From Muribaculaceae bacterium (GTDB taxonomy: Bacteria > Bacteroidota > Bacteroidia > Bacteroidales > Muribaculaceae): DNA of 8,227 bases. Of this stretch, positions 1 through 6,095 are shown one piece after another; position 1 is the first letter of the stretch, and every line of letters begins with the position of its first letter. A program made the position numbers and the translations under genes. The stretch spans positions 1-8,227 of the forward strand of contig VSPW01000082.1 in NCBI GenBank assembly GCA_009775535.1, given 5' to 3'. Under the pieces are notes generated by a model that did not search any database, was not told the origin of the DNA, and worked only from the letters and a program-made list of their open reading frames with translations.

Positions 1-358
1 CTTGCCCGTTGGACGGCAGTGTGGCCTCTACAAATATATATATTGAATCTTTGGCGCGGATCTCTACATTGGAGAAATCTTGGCCGCTCATGCCATCGAC
101 ATTCATCCGGAACATGCCCGCATTTTCACCTCCGATGGTGATTGATGATATGTTCAGTCCTTTGCTGTGCCGGTTGCGAACTGTGAAGCGGTAGGTTGCC
201 GTGCCCTCTTCCGTTATTACTGTGCCCATCTTCAATGTGTCAACGGAAAACGATGGAAGGTCGGACGGCGAAGATGTGAACCCGTCTTCGATACAGCCAG
301 ACAGTATTGCAGAAACTGCCGCAGCCATTATAAATATAATTGTGGAAATCCTTGTCAT
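1..358 (-). CDS. Secreted lipoprotein, N-terminal fragment (runs off left edge)
   Basis: The minus strand reads open from an ATG at 358-356 to the window edge, giving 119 codons with no stop. The product starts with a short basic segment and a hydrophobic stretch (residues 6-19) ending in the lipobox LSGC, so Cys22 is the predicted lipidation site. The residues after it (IEDG) are acidic, which resembles the surface-export signals described for Bacteroidota lipoproteins. The remainder is beta-rich and includes TYRFTVRNR, INISSI-like and IYIFVEATLPSNGQ segments. From memory this resembles the start of large Bacteroidales surface proteins with a beta-sandwich domain followed by beta-helix repeats, but that part lies outside the window. 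The gene is divergent from pfkA. No clear promoter was found for it. The lipoprotein call is good; the function is unknown. Confidence 0.8.
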   Translation of the reverse strand, partial: MTRISTIIFIMAAAVSAILSGCIEDGFTSSPSDLPSFSVDTLKMGTVITEEGTATYRFTVRNRHSKGLNISSITIGGENAGMFRMNVDGMSGQDFSNVEIRAKDSIYIFVEATLPSNGQ

Positions 359-390
359 GATTGTATGTGGAATCGGCGGTATGCGCCTGG

Positions 391-420
391 ATGCTACATT
401 ATAACGTGTTATGCTGCATT
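391..420. repeat. Short direct repeat with a small palindrome in the divergent intergenic region
   Basis: ATGCTACATT (391-400) and ATGCTGCATT (411-420) match at 9 of 10 positions and are exactly 20 bases apart, about two helical turns. A looser third copy, TTATTACATT, follows at 421-430. Between the first two lies ATAACGTGTTAT (401-412), an inverted repeat with 5-base arms. The position is about 30-65 bases upstream of the lipoprotein start and 50-80 bases upstream of the predicted pfkA -7 element, so it could be an operator. In an A+T-rich spacer it could also be chance. Confidence 0.3.
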
Positions 421-469
421 TTATTACATTTTTTGGATATATGTGGCGTGAAAATCCGTCCATAATTCA

Positions 470-477
470 TAACTTTG
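470..477 (+). promoter_or_regulatory. Bacteroidota-type -7 promoter element for pfkA
   Basis: TAACTTTG matches the Bacteroidota primary-sigma -7 consensus TAnnTTTG exactly. It would place a transcription start near 484 and leave a leader of roughly 48 bases before the pfkA ATG. The expected TTTG at -33, about 20 bases upstream, is not well matched; only TGTGG near 442-446 is close. The leader is A-rich and has no Shine-Dalgarno sequence, as is usual in this phylum. The rest of the 359-531 spacer holds the direct repeat at 391-420 and nothing else I can support. Confidence 0.55.
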
Positions 478-531
478 TGAACTGAACAGAGAAAATATCA
501 ATTAACAACATACAACTATATACCTCTTGTC

Positions 532-1512
532 ATGGCAGAAATCAAATGCATCGGTATTCTTACTTCCGGAGGCGATGCCCCGGGCATGAATGCCGCTATA
601 CGTGCCGTCACCCGTACGGCAATATACAATGGGTTGAAAGTCAAAGGTATCTATCGTGGATACCGTGGCCTTATTACAGATGAGATTGTAGACTTCAAGA
701 CGCAGAACGTGTCTAATATAATCCAACAGGGCGGTACGATATTAAAGACGGCCCGCTGCAAGGAGTTCCAGACCCCGGAAGGACGCCAGCTTGCATATGA
801 CGTGCTCAGGCGTCATGAGATAGATGCGCTGGTGGTGATCGGCGGTGACGGTTCACTTACGGGCGCGCGTATATTCGCCAATGAATTCAACTTGCCAATA
901 ATCGGCCTGCCGGGCACTATTGACAATGACCTTTATGGGACGGATACCACTATCGGTTATGACACGGCCTTGAATACAATCATGGAGTGTGTCGACAAGA
1001 TACGCGATACGGCAACAAGTCACGAACGCTTGTTCTTTATTGAGGTTATGGGACGCGATGCGGGATTCCTGGCCCTTAACGGGGCGATCGCCTCAGGGGC
1101 GGAGGCAGCCATCATACCGGAAATATCAACAGAGGTTGACCAGTTGGCCGAACTTATTCAGAACGGCTTCCGTAAGAGCAAGAACTCATCGATTGTCCTG
1201 GTGGCTGAAAGTCCTGTGACCGGAGGTGCCATGGGGCTTGCCGAACGTGTCGCCAATGAGTATCCCGGTTATGATGTACGTGTTTCTATCCTAGGACATT
1301 TGCAGCGTGGCGGTTCACCGACAGCCCATGACCGTATCCTGGCATCGCGTATGGGTGCTGCTGCCATTGACGCATTGATGGAGGACCAGCGCAATGTCAT
1401 GATCGGTGTCAAGAACGATGAGATTGTATATGTACCCTTCACCAAGGCCATAAAAAATGACAAGCCTATAAACCGCGAACTGCTCAACACTTTGCGCCGC
1501 CTGTCAATCTAA
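532..1512 (+). CDS. pfkA: ATP-dependent 6-phosphofructokinase
   Basis: Phosphorylates fructose 6-phosphate to fructose 1,6-bisphosphate, the committed step of glycolysis, in the cytoplasm. The 326-residue length fits the bacterial family (320 in E. coli). Near the N-terminus is the nucleotide-binding TSGGDAPGMNAAIR (residues 11-24). GGDGS lies at 104-108, the catalytic PGTIDND at 127-133 with Asp131 as the likely base, MGRDAGFLA at 173-181, and the substrate-binding LGHLQRGGSP at 244-253. Two positions separate ATP from pyrophosphate enzymes: here both are glycine (Gly107 in GGDGS and Gly128 in PGTIDND), where PPi enzymes have Asp and Lys. That argues for ATP as phosphoryl donor. The ATG at 532 puts the glycine-rich loop at its usual distance from the N-terminus. 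A promoter-like element lies at 470-477. The next gene begins 30 bases downstream with no terminator visible, so readthrough is likely. Confidence 0.96.
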   Translation: MAEIKCIGILTSGGDAPGMNAAIRAVTRTAIYNGLKVKGIYRGYRGLITDEIVDFKTQNVSNIIQQGGTILKTARCKEFQTPEGRQLAYDVLRRHEIDALVVIGGDGSLTGARIFANEFNLPIIGLPGTIDNDLYGTDTTIGYDTALNTIMECVDKIRDTATSHERLFFIEVMGRDAGFLALNGAIASGAEAAIIPEISTEVDQLAELIQNGFRKSKNSSIVLVAESPVTGGAMGLAERVANEYPGYDVRVSILGHLQRGGSPTAHDRILASRMGAAAIDALMEDQRNVMIGVKNDEIVYVPFTKAIKNDKPINRELLNTLRRLSI

Positions 1513-1542
1513 TATCATTTTTCTTACAAATAAAATCACACG

Positions 1543-3033
1543 ATGAAAAATTTTTATTCAATCAAAAATGCCTTTATTGCTGTAGCGGTAGCCGTTATCG
1601 GCCTTGCTATGGCTTCGTGCAATGGAAAAGTTTCTGAAATACAGAAGACTATACCAGCCGATGTAGATGTTGTATGTGCGCTGAATGTCGCAAACATACT
1701 TGACAATGCTGATTGCAAGGCTACATCCGAAGGTATTGAGCTTTCACCTGTATTGGCCAAGCATTTTAATGCATTGGCCGGAGAAAGTGCTCTGGAGATG
1801 CTCTCAAAAATCAAAGGAGTAAATTACGAGAGTGTATATATCTATGGGTATTATACCGGCATAGGCGTGGTTTCGTTTGAATTGACAGATGCCGCTGCTT
1901 TTGGCGAGGGCCTTGTGTCGCTTGGCGCAAAAAAGGACAGTGATAACGGTTTTGATGTATACGATGCAGAGGGGACAAAGCTTTTTGTCAACGGTAATGT
2001 TGTATGGATGGGTCTTGGCAGCAATTGCAATCCGGAAAAGATCAACGATATACTTGATAAGGCCAAGAAAGAGTCAATAGCTGATGTAGCATGGAAGCAT
2101 GACTACTTGGGCAAGGGCCAGGCTGTAGCGATGTTGCTTGATTTCAAGAATATGCCCGGTATCATCAAGTCGCAGCTCATCAATAGCGCAAGTGTGAATG
2201 CCGATGCCGTAAAGGAAATGCTTGACGGTTCGTTGACTATTGATGTCACCCTAGAGGGTCTCAAAATGTCTACTGTATTCGGGCTGAAAAAGGCTGACGG
2301 TTCTAAACTGGCCATGAATCCTGGTATTACCGGTGTGGATATAGACACAGACTTCCTTAAATACCTCAACAAGGATATTATTGCCGTGATGGCTGCAGGC
2401 ATACCTGGTGACTATGACTGGGATACAGCGTTGAATGCCATTGGTGCGCAGATGGGTGCAAACCAGGATGTACTGTCTATGGTAGGAGGATACCTGAAGA
2501 GTCTTGACGGGACATTTATGGTCGCTGCCGGGCCTATCGCAGAAAAAGGTCATGGCTGGTTCGGCTTGAACATCAACAATGTATTTGATTATTGGAATGT
2601 TGTCGCTTGCGTGGGTCTTAAAGACGGCAAGAGCGAAGAATATCTCAATCAGTTGGCTGCCATTGTCGATGCCCAGTTGCCGACAGCAGGTAAGATGAGT
2701 GCAGACGGTAAGACATATACTATCAACTACAATGCAATGACGCTATATGTCGGTGCGCGCGGCAATCAGCTGGTAGCTAGTTTTGCGCCGATTTCCGATG
2801 AGAATACATCAATATTTAAGGCATCTGATTTCCGTAAGACCATGGGTGAACTGCTTGTCATGATCCCTAAAGGCAATGTGGTTATGCAGCAGATAAATGC
2901 TCCTTATGGTGTCCGTTTCGACATCTATGGTACAGCGGATAATACAGAATGCGTGATGGATTTTGAACTTATCGACTGCGAAGGCAAGCTGTTGGTAAAT
3001 GTCATCAACCATGTGATGTCAATGGCGATGTAA
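1543..3033 (+). CDS. DUF4836-like lipoprotein
   Basis: A 496-residue envelope lipoprotein. The N-terminus has Lys2 and Lys8, a hydrophobic segment at 10-24 and a lipobox-like MASC, giving Cys26 as the lipidation site. After a short linker comes TIPADVDVV (36-44), the 'IPAD..VV' opening I associate with DUF4836 proteins of Bacteroidales; the overall length also fits. The mature chain has no further membrane segment and looks like a repeated alpha/beta fold, with blocks at 117-178 (AAAFGEG onward), 284-301 (AAGIPGDYDWD onward) and 321-343 (LDGTFMV onward). The same blocks recur in the next gene, so the two are probably paralogues. The residues after Cys26 (NGKV) are not acidic, suggesting a periplasm-facing anchor rather than surface export; this is inference. 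It starts 30 bases after pfkA and ends 13 bases before the next gene. The biochemical function of this family is not known to me. Confidence 0.85.
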   Translation: MKNFYSIKNAFIAVAVAVIGLAMASCNGKVSEIQKTIPADVDVVCALNVANILDNADCKATSEGIELSPVLAKHFNALAGESALEMLSKIKGVNYESVYIYGYYTGIGVVSFELTDAAAFGEGLVSLGAKKDSDNGFDVYDAEGTKLFVNGNVVWMGLGSNCNPEKINDILDKAKKESIADVAWKHDYLGKGQAVAMLLDFKNMPGIIKSQLINSASVNADAVKEMLDGSLTIDVTLEGLKMSTVFGLKKADGSKLAMNPGITGVDIDTDFLKYLNKDIIAVMAAGIPGDYDWDTALNAIGAQMGANQDVLSMVGGYLKSLDGTFMVAAGPIAEKGHGWFGLNINNVFDYWNVVACVGLKDGKSEEYLNQLAAIVDAQLPTAGKMSADGKTYTINYNAMTLYVGARGNQLVASFAPISDENTSIFKASDFRKTMGELLVMIPKGNVVMQQINAPYGVRFDIYGTADNTECVMDFELIDCEGKLLVNVINHVMSMAM

Positions 3034-3046
3034 TAAAGTGCTGTTG

Positions 3047-4225
3047 ATGAAAAAATACGTTACATACATCGCCGCTTTTGCGGCGATGTCGCTTATGTCG
3101 CTCCTGCTCTCATGTATAGAGAAGGAGCGGCCTTTGCTTTCTACTGTACCTGGCGATGCCAGGATGGTGGCTAAAGGCAGGATTCCGGAATTCTTGTCCG
3201 GCATATGTGGGGATACCGTGTGGTGTGGGCATATTGGAGAGTTGGCGGAAGCTGCTGATACGTCGTCGGCTGTCTTATTTGAGACTGACGACGGGGAGTT
3301 GCTTCTGACCATGCGTGTGTACAGTCAGGAAAAGGCCAAGGCTTTTGGCCGTGACTATTTCGGACGGCTTTCCCGCTATGAGGATTTGTTTGTATATACC
3401 CATCAGGATGGTGCTGTCATGTATGTGACACGTACGCAATTGTGGATTACACTTATAAATCCTGTACGGCCTAAGCGGCTGTGGCGTATTCTTAAGGAAT
3501 CGCGCAAGTCTTCATTTGAGGCTGATACAATCATGTCCGGTTTCCTTGGCCTGGATGGTGGTATGCTTAGGGCTGTCAGAAGAATCGAGGGGCAAGCGCA
3601 ATGGATGCCTTCCGGTTCGTTTATTGCTGCATCTGTGGCAGACGGAAACGGGTTTGTTGATATCGATATCAGCGTAAGGGATGGTCGTGGCGGTATGGTT
3701 GAGCCTCTTCCAGGCCTTGTACAGGCAGACCTCTCTGATTTAGGCATGCTCCCGTCTGGCTGTGTTTTCAAGGCTGCGGCGGGCATTGGCGATATTGATT
3801 GGGGGGATATAGGAAAAGAGGTTTCCAGGCGGTTGCCGTTTGGGATGAAGGCATTTGTCCCGCTTGCGGAAAAGATTATGGAAAGGGTGGATGGGACTGT
3901 AGTTTTTGGTGTCACATCCGGAGAAGAAAAACCGGGTTGGATATTGGTGCTTCCCATGGGCTCAGAGACAGATGCCGACATGACATTGAGGGAATCATGT
4001 AGATTGCTGAAGGCTTCGGGCGTACATGCCATGAAATATGGGACGTCTGGAGTATCTTTGTCGAATGTTGGCCTGATTCCGGGTAATGTTCCTGTGTATG
4101 CTCCGGATTCTGTGATATCCGGGGGCTTGTCTGTATATGCAGACGGAATCCTTCCAGTGGTAAACCGTCATGTAGAAGTCAGTGTTGATAAAACGGTCAT
4201 ACATATAAGAGTGAGTGATGATTGA
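3047..4225 (+). CDS. Second lipoprotein, shorter diverged paralogue of the upstream DUF4836-like protein
   Basis: A 392-residue protein read from ATG 3047. A GTG at 3038 would add only MLL and is less likely. The signal has two lysines, a hydrophobic run (residues 5-21) and the lipobox LLSC, so Cys23 is the predicted lipid anchor, followed by IEKE. Similarity to the upstream protein can be seen by eye in the same order: TVPGDARMV (33-41) against TIPADVDVV; AKAFGRD onward (97-155) against AAAFGEG onward; AAGIGDIDWGD (224-234) against AAGIPGDYDWD; VDGTVVFGV followed by EEKPGW (261-278) against LDGTFMVAA followed by EKGHGW. It lacks about 100 residues relative to its neighbour, mostly toward the C-terminus. 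Its last 8 bases overlap the start of the ABC ATPase gene, which implies translational coupling and a shared job. Function unknown. Confidence 0.83.
   Translation: MKKYVTYIAAFAAMSLMSLLLSCIEKERPLLSTVPGDARMVAKGRIPEFLSGICGDTVWCGHIGELAEAADTSSAVLFETDDGELLLTMRVYSQEKAKAFGRDYFGRLSRYEDLFVYTHQDGAVMYVTRTQLWITLINPVRPKRLWRILKESRKSSFEADTIMSGFLGLDGGMLRAVRRIEGQAQWMPSGSFIAASVADGNGFVDIDISVRDGRGGMVEPLPGLVQADLSDLGMLPSGCVFKAAAGIGDIDWGDIGKEVSRRLPFGMKAFVPLAEKIMERVDGTVVFGVTSGEEKPGWILVLPMGSETDADMTLRESCRLLKASGVHAMKYGTSGVSLSNVGLIPGNVPVYAPDSVISGGLSVYADGILPVVNRHVEVSVDKTVIHIRVSDD
3066..3089 (+). other. Perfect 10-bp stem with TTTT loop inside the second lipoprotein gene
   Basis: ACATCGCCGC (3066-3075) and GCGGCGATGT (3080-3089) are exact inverted complements separated by TTTT. 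The stem is GC-rich in its upper half and begins 19 bases after the ATG at 3047, within the signal-peptide codons for TYIAAFAAMS. No T-tract follows, so it is not a classical intrinsic terminator. In the transcript it could slow initiation, block 3' exonuclease decay of the upstream messages, or cause partial attenuation. The codons are constrained by the Ala-rich signal peptide, which may explain part of the symmetry. Confidence 0.6.
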
Positions 4226-4877
4226 ACGTATCATATTGAAAAATGTACTTCCCGCGGTGTTTGCTGGCGCGGAAAATGAACCTCCGGTATGTGATTCGCA
4301 GGTATGGCTGCAAGATGTGACGTTTGAGCGTGGACGGCATTATCTGGTGGAGGCGGAGTCGGGTACAGGTAAGTCCAGCCTGTGCTCATTCCTGTACGGG
4401 AACAGGAGTGATTATTCAGGCAGCATCATGTTCAATGATTCTGATATTTCCAGATATGGCATTGATGAATGGTGTGATGTGAGGCGTCATGCACTGGCCA
4501 TATTGCCACAGGAGATGCGCCTGTTTCCGGAACTGACGGCGATGGAAAACATAATGATAAAGAACCGGCTTACCCACCATCATTCCGCTGAGCACATAAT
4601 GGGTATGCTCACTGCGCTTGAACTTGGCCATAAGGCAGATGTGCCCGCAGGCCACCTTTCGGTGGGACAGCAACAGAGGGTTGCAATAGTCCGGGCACTG
4701 TGCCAGCCGTTCGACTTTATCCTGCTCGATGAGCCGGTCAGCCATCTGGATGCGCGAAACAATGTTGCAGTGGCGGAGCTGATACTTACGGAATCCGTTG
4801 CTCAAGGTGCAGGCATAATTGCGACTTCGGTCGGAAACAACATCTCAATCACGCCTGACAAGGTATTGATGCTGTAA
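4218..4877 (+). CDS. ABC transporter ATP-binding protein with noncanonical Walker A and H-loop
   Basis: A 219-residue cytoplasmic ATPase of the MacB/LolD/FtsE size class, read from ATG 4218; a GTG at 4215 is the alternative. Visible motifs are the Walker A region AESGTGKSS (46-54), Q-loop LPQEM (Gln98), signature LSVGQQQR (147-154), Walker B FILLDEP (167-173) with catalytic Glu172, and D-loop SHLD (175-178). Two positions are unusual. The first glycine of GxxGxGKS is Ala46, and where a switch histidine is expected after the strand IIAT there is Ser204 (TSVG), with no His nearby. I recall related Bacteroidales ATPases with the same TSVG, so this may be a subfamily trait rather than decay, and Walker B and the signature are intact. 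The start overlaps the upstream lipoprotein gene by 8 bases and the permease follows after 16, so it should energise that permease. The substrate is unknown. Confidence 0.92.
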   Translation: MIERIILKNVLPAVFAGAENEPPVCDSQVWLQDVTFERGRHYLVEAESGTGKSSLCSFLYGNRSDYSGSIMFNDSDISRYGIDEWCDVRRHALAILPQEMRLFPELTAMENIMIKNRLTHHHSAEHIMGMLTALELGHKADVPAGHLSVGQQQRVAIVRALCQPFDFILLDEPVSHLDARNNVAVAELILTESVAQGAGIIATSVGNNISITPDKVLML

Positions 4878-4893
4878 ACATAAAAAGGATACA

Positions 4894-6093
4894 ATGAAGA
4901 ATAAACGTATTGTATGGCTTCTGCTCCGCAGGAACATAAGTGCCGGACAGATTGCCGGGTATGCATTGGCCAATTTTATAGGATTGGCCATAGTGTTGTG
5001 TGCCATACAGTTCTATAGGGATATAAGTGCCGCATGGGACTCTGACGGCGATTCTTACATAACCCGCGATTATATGATAATATCAAAGGAGGTGTCATCG
5101 CTGAACACTCTTGGGTTCGGGGCTTCAACCACATTCTCAAAGGATGAGGTGGAGGAAATTTCCCGTCAGCCGTGGGCTATGCGTGTAGGGGAGTTCTCTT
5201 CATCGGATTTCAATGTGTATGCGTCCATAGAACTTGGTGGCCGTGGAATGTCCACATACCTTTTCTTTGAATCAATCCCGGATGAGTTCTTTGACGTAAA
5301 ACCTGACGGGTGGTTTTTCGATCCTGAAAATCCTGTCATACCGATTATTTTGTCCAAAGATTACCTGGCCCTATACAATTTCGGCTTTGCCGCATCACGT
5401 GGTATGCCGCAATTGAGCGAAGGGCTGATATCTAAAGTCCCATTACGTATCCGTATGGGAAATAACGGCAACTATGAGACATATTCTGCCAGGATTGTAG
5501 GGTTTTCTTCAAGGTTGAACACCATTGCTGTGCCTGCCGGATTCTTGGAATGGGCAAATGCACGGTATGCACCAGGTGAGACACACGAGCCGTCGCGTAT
5601 CATGGTAGAGGTGAACCGCCCAGGCGATCCTGCTATTTCAGAATTCCTTTATTCGCATGGCTATGAGAGCGCTGGAGACAAGGCAGAATCCGGGAAGGCT
5701 TCATTTTTCCTTACCCTCGTCACCGGTATAGTCATCGCTGTAGGTGCTGTAATATCCTTGCTGGCATTCTTTATACTGATGCTGAGCATATACCTGCTGC
5801 TGCAGAAGAACCGCAGGAAACTCCATGACCTGATGCTGCTCGGGTATTCGCCGATGCAGGTGTCGCGTTATTATTATGCGCTTGTCGGTGCGGTAAACAC
5901 TGCTGTGCTGCTGTTGGCCGTAGCCACAATGCTGTCGGCGTCCTATTGGTGGAGTACCAGGCTTGATGCAATCGAGGTGCATAGTTCGGGCATATGGCTG
6001 ACAGTCATTGTCGGGACAGTGATGATGCTACTTGTCACTGCAGGTAATTTTGCGGCGATATACTCAACGGTGAAACGGAATTTCCGTAACTGA
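4894..6093 (+). CDS. FtsX/MacB-type ABC transporter permease
   Basis: A 399-residue inner-membrane protein. One helix lies near the N-terminus (about 19-40), followed by a soluble extracytoplasmic region of roughly 225 residues (42-267), then three hydrophobic segments (about 270-303, 328-350 and 366-390). This is the four-helix layout of FtsX-type permeases. Between the second and third helices lies a basic, amphipathic stretch (QKNRRKLHDLMLLGYSP, about 304-320, then MQVSRYY) typical of the cytoplasmic coupling segment that docks on the ATPase. The extracytoplasmic part contains AVPAGFLEWAN and SRIMVEVNRPGDPAI, which I recall from related Bacteroidales permeases. AAAAGGA-like sequence at 4883-4889 sits 4 bases before the ATG and supports this start. 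Only one permease gene is present, so a homodimer is expected. No membrane-fusion protein or outer-membrane channel is beside it. The stop is 2 bases from the convergent aroB stop. Confidence 0.9.
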   Translation: MKNKRIVWLLLRRNISAGQIAGYALANFIGLAIVLCAIQFYRDISAAWDSDGDSYITRDYMIISKEVSSLNTLGFGASTTFSKDEVEEISRQPWAMRVGEFSSSDFNVYASIELGGRGMSTYLFFESIPDEFFDVKPDGWFFDPENPVIPIILSKDYLALYNFGFAASRGMPQLSEGLISKVPLRIRMGNNGNYETYSARIVGFSSRLNTIAVPAGFLEWANARYAPGETHEPSRIMVEVNRPGDPAISEFLYSHGYESAGDKAESGKASFFLTLVTGIVIAVGAVISLLAFFILMLSIYLLLQKNRRKLHDLMLLGYSPMQVSRYYYALVGAVNTAVLLLAVATMLSASYWWSTRLDAIEVHSSGIWLTVIVGTVMMLLVTAGNFAAIYSTVKRNFRN

Positions 6094-6095
6094 CA

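Noticed and set aside
167..451. Plus-strand open frames at 167-451 and 201-404 across the left-edge gene and spacer.
   Set aside because: They are antisense to a convincing lipoprotein start on the minus strand, have odd Cys/Arg/Tyr-rich composition, and no leader or motif.
1513..1542. Possible terminator or promoter between pfkA and the first lipoprotein gene.
   Set aside because: The T-run after the pfkA stop has no stem before it, and no TAnnTTTG element is present in the 30 bases.
3334..3350. GGCCAA/TTGGCC inverted repeat with a 5-base loop.
   Set aside because: Only six pairs, well inside coding sequence and not near a gene boundary; expected by chance in a window of this size.
3403..4032. 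A 209-residue minus-strand open frame opposite the second lipoprotein gene.
   Set aside because: Pro/Ser-rich composition without domains, entirely inside a gene whose paralogy, signal peptide and operon position are clear.
4215..4877. The ABC ATPase as a decayed pseudogene because of the changed P-loop and missing H-loop histidine.
   Set aside because: The frame is intact, signature, Walker B and D-loop are present, and it is tightly coupled to an intact permease; a subfamily variation fits better.
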